DNA from: Viscum album
Lineage: Eukaryota > Streptophyta > Magnoliopsida > Santalales > Viscaceae
NCBI GenBank assembly: GCA_963277665.1
Contig: OY728121.1
Span: 958,804,097 to 958,868,096 of the forward strand
Direction: 5' to 3'
DNA: 64,000 nt
Shown: piece by piece, positions 39,607 to 50,000 of the stretch
Layout: each line of letters starts with the position of its first letter
How positions within the stretch are numbered: position 1 is the stretch's first letter
The notes under the pieces: generated by a model
The model's input: only the letters and a program-made list of their open reading frames with translations
What the model was told of the DNA's origin: nothing
Database searches by the model: none
Made by a program: the position numbers and the translations under genes

Positions 39607-39685
39607 TTATCGAGTTTATATCTATTATTTATGTATTATTTGTTTTTTCAATTAATATATATAAGTATATTAAATTTTTTTTATT

Positions 39686-39765
39686 AACCACATGGCGAGC
39701 TTGCTGGAGTGCTAAAGACTTTGGAAAATATGCAAGAGGATAGGGGTTCAAATCTCACCAAATGC
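39686..39765 (+). repeat. tRNA-like segment, possible SINE head
   Basis: ATGGCGAGCTTGCTGG (about 39692) resembles a tRNA A box. GGGGTTCAAATCTCACC (about 39747-39763) is a near-perfect T-arm/B box. The spacing suits a tRNA with a long variable arm (Leu/Ser type). The 5' acceptor stem is not convincingly paired, so I read it as a tRNA-derived SINE fragment or pseudo-tRNA, not a working tRNA gene. Confidence 0.45.
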
Positions 39766-39781
39766 AGAATTTCTTTATATT

Positions 39782-39936
39782 GCATGTGCATGCAAGTGCA
39801 GGTGCATGTGCAGGTGCATTGCAGGTGCACGTGCAGGTGCAGGTGCAGGGGCAGGTGCACGTGCACGTGCAGGGGCACGTGCAGGTGCAGGTGCAGGGGC
39901 AGGTGCAGGTGCAAGTGCAGGTGCATGGGATGTGCA
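39782..39936 (+). repeat. GTGCAG hexamer minisatellite
   Basis: About 25 units of GTGCAG with GTGCAC and GGGCAG variants, flanked by GCATGTGCATGCA-type palindromes. Cys/His/Val-rich or Ala/Gly-rich open frames on both strands are products of the repeat. Confidence 0.92.
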
Positions 39937-39940
39937 TGCA

Positions 39941-40395
39941 TGGATAAATAAATAAAATAAAATAATACGAAAAAAATAAATAAAAAAAAATAAATACGAA
40001 ATTAAATAAATAATATAAATAAATATGAAATTAAATAAATAAAATAAAGAAATAAAATCAAATAAATACGAAATAAAATAAATACGAAATAAAATAAATA
40101 TGAAATAAAATAAATATGAAATAAAGTAAATAAAATAAATATATACTAAATAAAATAAATAAATACGAAAAATAAATAAATAAAATAAATAAAATAAAAT
40201 AAATAAATAAATAAAATAAAAAAATAAAAAAGACTAAATAAATAAATAAATAAATAAATAAATATGAAAAATAAATACGTAATAAATATATAAATAAATA
40301 TATAAATAAATATATAAATAAATATATAAATTTAAAAATTAAAAAAAATAACAAAAATAACAAAAATAACGAAAATAAAAATAAAAATAAAAAAA
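39941..40395 (+). repeat. A-rich (AAATAAAT / AAATACG)n repeat
   Basis: The tract is built of AAATAAATAAA and TAAATACGAAAT. It is roughly the reverse complement in composition of the TTATTTAT array on the other side of the GTGCAG block, so the two could pair across the element. Confidence 0.9.
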
Positions 40396-40522
40396 ACCGC
40401 CGCTAAAAAACCGATGCGAAACGTTCTGCGACGGTTTTGAAAACTGCCACGAATAGTTTCCCGACGCACGATTTCGCGATGGTTTTTCAAAACCGCCGCT
40501 AAATTTCTTTTTTTCCATAGTG
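40396..40522 (+). repeat. CACTA right subterminal repeats and terminus
   Basis: AAAACCGCCGCTAAAAAACC, GCGACGGTTTTGAAAACTG, TTTCGCGATGGTTTTTC and AAAACCGCCGCTAAATTTC lead to the terminal CCATAGTG. These mirror the left subterminal block at 36460-36665. Confidence 0.8.
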
Positions 40523-41553
40523 AGATGTTTGGTTTGGTCATTTTTCTAGGATGTTGGTGGAGGTGGATCTTAGCTCCAATTTGATTGACAAGGTAACCCT
40601 TTCCACCCCTTCTGATAACATTCAAATTGATGTAGAGTATGAAAAAAAGCCTCTTTTCTGCAATGTATGTATGGATATTGGACACTCTTTAGAGTTATGT
40701 CGGAAGAATGTTTCTTGTGAGAAATGTGGTGTGAGAGGGCATTCAACAGCCCTCTTTCGCAGGAAGTCCAACTAGAAGGATTCGACGTTTCCAAAGTCTA
40801 ATGCTCATTATGGTGATTCACATATTAAGTTGGCTCTTGATCATGGTAAAGGGTTTCTCGTTGATGTATCTCCGAAGGAGGCTCATAGTGGCCCTTCTAA
40901 TCCTCGGTCTGATTTGGTTAAAGAGGTTACTCCAGTTGAGGACATCCATATACGGACCCCTGAATTGGTGATCCCTGATTCTTTCCTGGTTGATGTCTCT
41001 AATCAGAGTGATGTGCAACAAAATGTTTATTGTCAACAAGAAATCTAGAAGCATTTCCAGGTATCTAAATTACCTGAGAAATCGGGAAACATTTTTGAAG
41101 ATGAACAGGGGAATGTGAGAACCCTGATTAGGGTCTCGGGCCATGGTGGTCATTCCTCTTATAAGGATGCAATCTTAAGTGGCAAGCCAAAGACTACTAA
41201 TAGTGAGGGTGTTCCCTCTAAGAGGAGACCACGTAAGGATTATTCTAATGTTCCTAGAACTGTGTCTACCAGATCATCGTCTACGTTTTCAACGAAAGTG
41301 GATACAAATATCTTGAAAATCCTCAATCAGGATAAGTCTCAATCTGAGTGGGAGACTGCTGGTGATTCGGATTTTGGAAATGATATGTCATTTTATGGTC
41401 TCTAGACATGTTCTTGGTGGTTGAGGGAATTTCAGTTGTTTGACCCCATCCGCCGCTCTGTTGTACTTTTTCTTTATTTTAATAAATGGACAGAAGCTTT
41501 TCTTCTGGCTAGAATTTCCTGGTAAATTGGATACTAATGGTGAACATGGAACT

Positions 41554-42561
41554 AATGAATGATTTTCTATAAGAATGGTTTATGTTATCATTAATGGTTT
41601 TTATATCATTATTAGATATATGGATTATATTTATTAATATATTGTCTTATTTAAGGAATTAGTTATTGTGTATGTTTTAATTAATGTTTTATAGTAATTC
41701 TTGTTGTTACTAGGTTTCATGAAAATATGTGATAAATGTACTCAATTATTTATTAGCTGGCATTAACATATAATTCATGTTCATTGGGGATTAATGAGAA
41801 GTTGATTTTTTGAAATATACTTACCTTATTTATAAATTTTTCGATTTCAATATTGGTTATACATGAAGGACAATTATGGGTAAATATTTTTAAAATGGAT
41901 TAAGATGATATTTGGATGTTATTGGATAGCATGGGACAATAATTCTATTTTTACTAATTACAATATAAAGATAGAATAAATGTCCAATATATTATTTATC
42001 ATATGATACAATTGTGCTTCAGGAATCAAAAACACAACTATAATTATGAAATTAAGTGATAATGTGTAAATTTATTGAAGAACAAATAAAGGATGTGGTT
42101 TTCTTATGAAATGTAATGAAATCATGTATGTATATCTTCTTATGAAAATTACCCAACTATAATAAATTGATATTAAATTAAAAGCTTTTCATTAGTGCAT
42201 GATTTTTTATGATATAATTCAAATTTTACACAGCTATTTAGTTTATGGTTTTGTGGTTATTGATATTATCTTTTTTATTCACTTTTTGGGCATTAATGCT
42301 CATTATCAGTAACCATTGATATTTGAACATGATGATTTTATTTTATTCCCAAATCAAAACTTCCCACCCATGTTATCTTATTTGGAAACAAATTGTTTGT
42401 TATTCAAGATGGTCTTAGCGCATACCATTATCTATTTTATAGAAAAAGTTTTATTAGAAATTTTTTTATGTTGGTTTCCCACATAAGTATTTTAAAATGT
42501 AAAACAATTGTTTACCGAGAAAAAGTTCACATTCTGAGGAAAAAAATTTATTTAAGGGGTA
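41554..42561 (+). other. Family C 3' internal region (after the insertion) with PPT
   Basis: AT-rich sequence collinear with the upstream family-C copy (28460-29453). It ends in TTTATTTAAGGGGTAGAAT, a decayed polypurine tract before the LTR. No pol domain was recognised, so family C is also likely a derivative lacking enzymes or too decayed to read. Confidence 0.55.
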
Positions 42562-45500
42562 GAATAAAAAATACAAGGATTTTGAGATTTGTTTTCAAAT
42601 TAACATATTCTTTTTGATATTTTACATGACACCAAACTCTAACTTTTTCTTGTGCTACATGAAACACTGAGTTTATCATGGGAGTTTAAAAGAAACATGA
42701 CATACTATAAAACCAATTTCATCTTAGATTTTTTCTAGACAAGGGATAATAATAAAACCAATTTTATACATAAAACTGTATTTCCCAGTAAATTTTTTTA
42801 ATCATTTGAGCATATATAATAGCATTAATTTTCACCACATTTATAATATGTAATTGAAAAAAAATTAATTTTTAAAATTAAAATAATCAAAATTGTCATC
42901 AATTAACTTTTAGGGGTTTTTCTGAAATTACTAGGTTTTCAATGAAAAGTGAACAATATTTGTATTTATTTAAAACTCTCTTTTTCTTTAGAGAAATTAT
43001 ATGGTCTATTTTTTAAATTTTGTTTAAAACTAAACATAGTTCAATTATATATCAATTAATCTAATTTATTCCATTTTAATTGATTATATATTGAATTTTT
43101 ATGTAAAGATGTTTTAAACATTTGAAACATTTCTCTTTGGAAAAACCCTTTATCGTTATGATTGTGAGATTAATTTTGAATACAAATATTCCAATTCTAT
43201 GAATGAAATTGGGAAAAATAGATCACATATTAATAATCATAATATTTTATATTTTATAATAAATTCATCGATTTTTTTTTTCCTATTTGTAAAAATTAAT
43301 TACTATGGTTAAGGTGAAAATGGGCTTACCAATGGGTATAACTAAAAATATACATAATAAAATGAGTGATAAAAATTTCAAACACCATTTTTGTCAAAAT
43401 ATTTATACCCATAACCTCTATAGAAAAATAATATCCTTTTTTGGATCACTTTTTCTTGTGAAAACATCGGAACATCACTTTCTTTTCAAATATTAAAAGT
43501 GCACCACTCACCACACATATAAAATGCCACCCCATATCCTCTCCTCTTCACAAATCCAAAACCATTTGTTTAGGCTAGTTCCTACCCCTATTACTTACAT
43601 AATTCCCAAATATCATACTAGAATAATTATTTTGTTTATAAAACATAAATTATAATTCTATTGTTGATAACCCAAAGAAGTTGTTTGAAGAATAGGTTAA
43701 ATCCCTAACCGAGCATTTTATTTTATTTTCTCATCCAACTCCTTTAGTTTTTTTTAATAAATTTTGATATAATAATATAATTTTATTTAAATATAATGAT
43801 ATTATATTATATTAATTTAATAACTCAAATCCTTCCGTTCTTTTAGGAATTGTGATATAGAATCATCATTTTGTGTATGACAAACTACCACCTTATGAAC
43901 CGATGTCATTCATTTTCCATCACTATATCACACATGTATATAATGATGGATTAAATATTTATATATGATATTATTATTATTATTATATCTATGTAATTAA
44001 AATATCACCTACATCTCCTTTCTTCTAATCCTTTTGAGAAAATAATAACACTGCTCGTGTGTATGGAGGACTACCGCCTCATGAAACGATGTGCTAGGTC
44101 ATTCATTTCTGATTTACTTGGGTATAAATAAGGATAAATTAAATAAATATAATTTTATATTTTTAAAGTATGTATAATTTTATAATAAGTAAGTTATATA
44201 TAACACCTTAATTTTAATTTCATTGGAGATACAATAAGATCGTTCATTTGTACGGAAAAATATATCCTCACGAAGCGATGTGATTCGTTTTTTACAAATG
44301 ATTTTAATGGAAGATAATTATGTTAAAATTTATTGAATACATGTATATTTAAGAAAAAAAATTATTATATAATTTTAATTGATTATTTACCTTCTTTAAA
44401 ATATGTCCTGTAATATAATTGAGATGATGTTTATGATTATGTACAGCTTACCGTCTCCATCAACAGTGCATTTTATCTTATATATCTTCTTTTATGGATA
44501 TTATAAATACATTTATAATTAATTAATATGGTATTTATATAATTTTTATCATTAGTTATATGTTAACACCATTTTTAAATTAATATAAATAAAAATATAA
44601 AATGAAAACACACATGAAGAAAAAGTGGTTATTACCCAAAACCTAATTTTTACAAGGAATTTTTCATAAATGGGTTATAAAATGTCATAAGTAAATAATA
44701 TATGTTATGATATATGTATTTATAGATTTGCAATAGATTTAAAAAAATTATTTATTATACTTGATTTTATAATGTGTATAATAGAAATCGAGACTTATGT
44801 TAAGATAATTTTTTCTCATTTTATTTTTCGTGAGTCACATTCCATATTGGCCATGTTGTATTATGTGGTGTATATATAACAATTTATTGTATTTTTTATG
44901 ATTATAAATAATAAAAAATTGGATTTAAATGTCCATTTTAGTCTCTCTCTTTCAGGATGATTACATATCAAAATTTACCATAGTGGTAATGGATTTTTTC
45001 TCATCATGTTTTCCTTGGGACATATGTTTTGTTATGAACCTATATTCATTAATAATGTGTATATACAAGAATTTTAAAATGTAATTTCATTAATTAATTT
45101 AATCTCATTATATTTTATACATCATTTAAATTAATTTTTTATGGGTATTATAATTTTATGTTACCAATTTGGTAACGGTTTTATGGAATAGTCTCATCAT
45201 TTAACAAAACTGTTTATATTTATTCTTCTTATGATTAAATTATATAATCATTCTATAATGAAACCCATGAAGTTAATTTTACTCTAGTTATTTCATTGGA
45301 ATACATGTTTCCATGTATTTCAATCTCTTTATGTACACAGGTGTTTTAGAATTTGTTTAACCAAAAACATTGTTAGTCATATCATTAGTTAATAAAGCTT
45401 TTTCTTCCAAAAAAAAGTTTTCTAAAAATGTTTGTAAAAAGGTTTTTTATATTCTAAAAATAATTTATTAAATAATTATTTCCCCATGATTTAATTTTTA

Positions 45501-47013
45501 GAAAAAAATTTATTAGGAATATTTATGCAAATTTCCCAACAATTATTATTTGTATTTTACCGAGAATGTAAAATGAATAAATATTTTCATAATATGACAT
45601 GAAAAATAATTCCACCTTCATACACTGTATTTAATTTTATGATTTATTGGTAACTTTAAGATCGTTATTTTTATGAAAATTAACTTTAAAATAATTTTTT
45701 GTTTAAAATAAAATATTTCTCAAACTATAAAGGTTGTGTTCGTCATGAAGTGTTTTTAGTGATATTTATGTACTCATTTATATTTTTTCAAATATAATTT
45801 CAAGTAAATGGTTTTTTAAAATGTTATACTTTTTGAAAATGATATTTCATGTTTGGAAGGATATTTTTATCATGAAATGCCCCAGGTTATGCTTCAAAAT
45901 ACTTTTCTATCTAAGAAGATATACTTTGATGTAACCAATTTTGTAATGGGGATATGATCCATGTAAACCATTATTATAAATTATATAAATATTTTAATTT
46001 TATGATGAAATGTTTTTAGGAAACCCATTTATCTTATATTGGCAATTTCATGATAAATTGATTATAAAAGTCACTAATTTTTCCATAGGACATGTAATGA
46101 TGGAATTAGGGAATGATTATGGATCCCATAACTTTTCCACATGTTATTATATGATGAAGTTTTTATTGAACCCATTTTAGTAATAGTTTTAGAGATGGTG
46201 AATGTTTTATAAGGCCCAATTCATTTCATTGATTATAATATGATAAATTATTTATGTTTTTTTAGAAGATAGATGCTTTATTTTCAATATGTTATGGGTG
46301 GGGGCCTATTAATTCATTTTATGCATTGGGTATTTATTAATGTTATATGTGATCGATGGTTACGTGGGAGGTTATGCGAAACCCGAAATATGTTACATGG
46401 GAGTTTATCCCAATACCAAATGAGGGTATACAGGGATTATCCCAAGAATGAAGTAGTTACAATGGCACTTATCCCAATCCTATCCCTTTATGATTGTCTT
46501 AGTTTTTATCCTTGAATTAATATTTTCAATTCTTATATATATGCCAAAAAACTATGTCTTATGCCGATTTTATTCCATCTTGGATTATATTTTGTGATCC
46601 CACATTGATTCATGTATTCTGAAATGACTTGAGTTATGTCATTACTCATGTTTATGATATAAGATATGTAGGGTGTTATTTTAAAATGATAACCCCATTT
46701 TTCATACCCATATTATCATATTATATTGATATCTAAATTTTTTGCCCTTAAAAATAATCTCTTATAACCCATTATTATGGTTGCATTCACTACGTTATGA
46801 TGAATGGTATTAGGTAGGTTATGTCTATGAAGAGTAGAATGTGAAAATATATTCATGGGATACATTGAATATATTTCCTTAAATACGATGTTAATGAAAC
46901 TATTGTCTAATTACACAAATCCTATATGATCAATAAGCATGTATTTTTGACATGTATTGAATATTAATCTAGAAATATGCATTATTTATACATTAGAGGT
47001 TTGGGTCATTACT
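42562..47013 (+). repeat. Family C LTR, second copy (about 4.45 kb)
   Basis: It starts about AATAAAAAATACAAGGATT (worn TGTAA... end) and ends near GAGGTTTGGGTCATTAC, which matches the GGGTTTGGGTGTTACA ending of family A. It is collinear with 29454-34191. The exact right end is uncertain by a few bases and no target duplication could be confirmed. Confidence 0.68.
43868..44480 (+). repeat. Four ~188-base-spaced modules in family C LTR (second copy)
   Basis: Core positions are 43887 (ACCACCTTATGAACCGATGT), 44073 (ACCGCCTCATGAAACGATGT), 44262 (ATATCCTCACGAAGCGATGT) and 44450 (ACCGTCTCCATC), giving spacings of 186, 189 and 188. Each is preceded by GTGTATGACA, GTGTATGGAG, TTGTACGGAA or TGTACAGCTT. 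The fourth is almost identical to the family-A form TTACCGTCTCCAC. Confidence 0.78.
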
Positions 47014-48379
47014 AGAGGTTCTTTATGAGAGATTATGAAACCCTGTGAATGCATTATATTGGAAATGGAAGACTAATTACAGGCTCTATGGTTATTATGT
47101 GAATAGAAATGGGAGATTTGGTGGTTTATATACTTAAGGATACGTCATTGCTTTATTAATTTACAAATTTTGGTATTGTAGTACATATGATAAAGTAATC
47201 AAAAAAAGAATCATTTTCCTGGTTTTAGACTATGGTTTCTTTCAAATTGAACTCATTTTCATTATTTTACATGTTTAATAAATGATATCCATAAAATAAC
47301 AAACTTCTTATTGTTGAAGTGATTCATGTTTACTTATAAATAATTTTAAAACCATAAAATATTATATAGGTTTTAGAGTTTTAATTAAGGGTTTCTAAAT
47401 TTAACAAAATAAGCAAAAAACAAATTATATTAAATGGAAAATAAACATTTGATCATAGATACACTTTATGGGTTATATTACATCACATTGAGGTCATTAT
47501 TTTATCATAATACAAACTATATATTTATACCATATTTGAAAAAAAATATAGTTTCTTGGAAAATTTGGGAATAAAACTATTGGTTACTTTTAATGTTCTG
47601 ATTTCATGAATAATAATCATTTTATGCAAAAAAATATCGATTATGATAATTTAAACATTTAAATAAAAAATAAAATTTTATTGAGTAATATTTCTTTTTT
47701 ACGAAACACTTTCCTCACCCAAATAAAAAATATATTTTTTACTTCATAAAATAATATTATCATTTATATTTAATTTAAATTATTCATTAGTAATATTTTA
47801 TTAACATATAATTTATTAAAAAAATTCATGAATTCATTTAAATACATTGTCTTGATTGATACTATTAATTTCCCAAAATTAACTTTTTTGGTTTCATTGT
47901 ATCAATATTAAAATTTTATAAAACTCATCATCTATCCTTAAAAAGGAATTATAGTAAAAAAAAGATAAATATAATAATTAATTTAAAAAACATATAAAAA
48001 TTATCACTATTAGATCCTTAATAAAAAACCCCTTATTTAGACTAAAAAATGACATATGAGTATGGTTTGTGACCATGATATTTTCCAGGGGTAGATCAAC
48101 AATGATGAATTGAGTTATGATCTCAATGGGATGGAAATTAACCAACATAATGTTTTGATCATTCTTTATTTATTGAATCTCTTATAAGGAATGATAAAAG
48201 TAAAATCCCAATGTTATTATATCTATAAGATATTCTGATAGGTGGTCTTCATATGTTGTAATTCTTCTAGTCATGGTTGTCACTTTTATCATCACAATCT
48301 AATAGAAATTATCATAAATCTTTATATATTCTTATGATAGGATGATTATTAAATAGATATATTGTAAATGGTTATGATG
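47014..48379. other. AT-rich stretch, no recognised gene
   Basis: Between the family-C LTR end and the copia RT relic. By position it may hold the RNase H and LTR of the minus-strand copia element, but I could not recognise either. Confidence 0.35.
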
Positions 48380-50000
48380 ATTAAATGACTTTAAAATAAA
48401 TCTAAATATAACATCTAAATGTGAAAAATAACAAAATTACTGCATGTGATTTCAATAACCACATTTCATAAATAGTCTTTTAATCACTCTTAAATGGAAT
48501 TTCATTTATAAATGTGTGTGTTGACTGAAATAGTCCCACTAAACTGCATCTAATTACATGGATCAAATGTTTTCTTAATTAAAGTAACTTCTCATATAGC
48601 ATCATAGAATAAAATGTCTTATAGAACTAATGATTAAATCAATCCATAAATGGTTCTCTATATATTTATATATTTTGGGCATTTCCTAGAGTCATTACTT
48701 ATTATTTATTATTTATTATAGACACCAACCATAAGGCTCCCATTATGGATGGATATTTTGATATCAATATGCTCAATATCATAGTCATGGAAGGTTGTGA
48801 TTGTTTGAATATTTCCAATTAATTTAATCATATAAACTAGAGATTATGTTTCATCATTTTCAATTCATTGATATTATTTAAACCCTTCCACCAATATCCT
48901 TGTTTTACATATATTAATTTGTCTATCCCTTACTTGTTTTCTATTGAATACTCCTTATCACCCAATGAGGAATATGTAAACTATATGATTTAATAGTACC
49001 CAAAATTGATTCCCATGTATATAATATGTATTATAATTAATAAAATAAATCCATTAGATAGCTTATAATCTATATATTTTTTTAGGAAACTAGTCATTTA
49101 TAGTAAACCAATAATAAGTCACTATCTTCCAGGACTATAAGTAAAATATCATTCTAGTTCATTAACCACAATATATTTCTCTTTTCAAACGTGTACTTTA
49201 TGAACAACGTATTTCATAGGGATGTTTGGAATATGTTTGTAATAAAAGTCGTGTGTATCTTATGAATCAACTTAATTTAAGTAAATCATTGTTTTCTAGT
49301 TTTTCTTGAGGATGTGATTCATCATAGGAAATGGTATTATTCTATTTCAGGAACTACTTATCTGAGGGGTTGTATAGATATAATCCCCTTAAATCCATTA
49401 TGTTACCTATAATTATACATTTCATACACAAGTTTTTTTCCTAATGTTTTCCATATAAATGGTCTTGAAACCAAACACATGAATATATGAAAAAACTTGT
49501 TTCTTTACACACCAATATATGAAGGTAATATAATTGTCCATAATATATGTATGAAATTTTAGTTTTAATGTTTTAGTAAAATGAATATCCCCAGAAAGAT
49601 AATTGGATATCAGTATGACATGCCATCGACCTCACTAGGTCAAGAAAGGCCTGATTTATCATTTCAATAACACCATTATTTTGTATTGTATATGGAGGAG
49701 TCAGTTGAGATAAAACCCGAACATCCCATTGAATATTGATTATATTTCAGTATTGATATTCACCACTTAGATCAGATGGAATAATCTTTAACTTCATTCA
49801 ATGTTGAATATATAATTCATTCTTGAATTATTTAGGATTCCCATATAACCTAGGGTTATACATCATTAAGTGTAAATATCCATATCTACACATTTCATTG
49901 GAGTATATATAATAATATATATAGGGAAAACAATAGTGCATTCAAATTCATTAATCTCTATAGATATTTCACCATACACACAAAATATTAGTCTTGTCAT
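48380..50000 (-). pseudogene. Decayed Ty1/copia pol (integrase and reverse transcriptase)
   Basis: Read on the minus strand, the integrase core appears first. CRYGYLHLM is at about 49890 (SRYGYxYLM block). A decayed LRSDRGGEY region is at about 49770, then LSQLTPPYTIQNNGVIEMIN and FLDLVRSMAC at about 49625-49720. RT follows: VKTRILVEGF (VKARLVAKGF block, about 48900), HDYDIEHIDIKI (DVKTAFLNG approach, about 48760) and RTIYGLI*SLVL*DILFYDA (SIYGLKQASRxWNIRFD block, about 48660-48600). The IN-before-RT order is diagnostic of Ty1/copia. Many stops; gag and LTRs not recognised. Confidence 0.72.

Larger units (their letters stand above)
36441..40522 (+). mobile_element. Non-autonomous CACTA (En/Spm) element, 4.08 kb
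   Basis: The left end is CAGTACAAGAAAACTG (CACTA with one change). The right end, read inward on the minus strand, is CACTATGGAAAAAAAG. Both ends continue into TTTAGC and repeated palindromic GCGGCGGTTTT/AAAACCGCCGC blocks, typical CACTA subterminal repeats. The flanking three bases are GGA (36438-36440) and AGA (40523-40525), a 3-base target duplication with one mutation. It contains no transposase; it holds a degenerate subterminal array, a 1.9-kb AT microsatellite, a tRNA-like segment, a GTGCAG minisatellite and an A-rich repeat. Confidence 0.85.
35465..41405 (+). pseudogene. DUF4283 / CX2CX4HX4C zinc-knuckle protein (plant LINE ORF1-like), split by a CACTA insertion
   Basis: The N-terminal Ser/Gly/Val-rich part (35465-36148) is in one frame with two stops (near 35666 and 35791). 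After a frame change at about 36150-36200, the DUF4283 domain reads LKLRAWRIETIFLKPGCWHF, WSLDF, WIRLHGLNWVLWHPKIL and IGMAIGTPIQLD (36211-36440). At 36441 the CACTA element intervenes. The domain resumes at 40526 with the FSRMLVEVDL segment and YEKKPLFCNVC, then the knuckle CNVCMDIGHSLELC (about 40659-40700) and a second, damaged knuckle CEKCGVRGHSTALF. A charged tail ends at 41405, with stops at 40773 and 41046. Codons on the two sides are in phase once the insertion and one 3-base duplication are discounted. Related proteins bind nucleic acid; function here is lost. Confidence 0.78.
35455..41553 (+). mobile_element. Insertion carrying a LINE-ORF1-like (DUF4283) gene, itself interrupted by a CACTA element
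   Basis: The sequence changes abruptly from AT-rich family-C internal DNA to balanced coding sequence at about 35455 and back at about 41550. Without the nested CACTA it is about 2 kb. It encodes one zinc-knuckle DUF4283 protein followed by a short 3' tail with AATAAA (about 41481). Plant L1 LINEs carry such a protein as ORF1, but the endonuclease-RT ORF2 is absent. A near-perfect 13-base flanking repeat would suit LINE-type insertion. No clear poly(A) end is visible. A retrocopy or deleted LINE is my inference. Confidence 0.5.

Noticed and set aside
38413..39655. Three long open frames rich in Leu, Phe, Ile and Tyr (looks like membrane protein)
   Set aside because: Translation of the TTATTTAT microsatellite.
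39686..39765. Functional tRNA gene
   Set aside because: B box is good, but the acceptor stem and anticodon arm do not pair convincingly and it is embedded in transposon repeats.
39684..39951. Cys- or His-rich open frames on both strands
   Set aside because: Translation of the GTGCAG hexamer array.
40058..40363. Phe/Ile/Leu/Tyr-rich minus-strand open frame
   Set aside because: Translation of the A-rich repeat in the CACTA element.
31045..44480. Regularly spaced repeats considered as a CRISPR-like array
   Set aside because: Spacing of ~188 bases, degenerate cores, plant LTR context and repetition in both LTRs exclude CRISPR.
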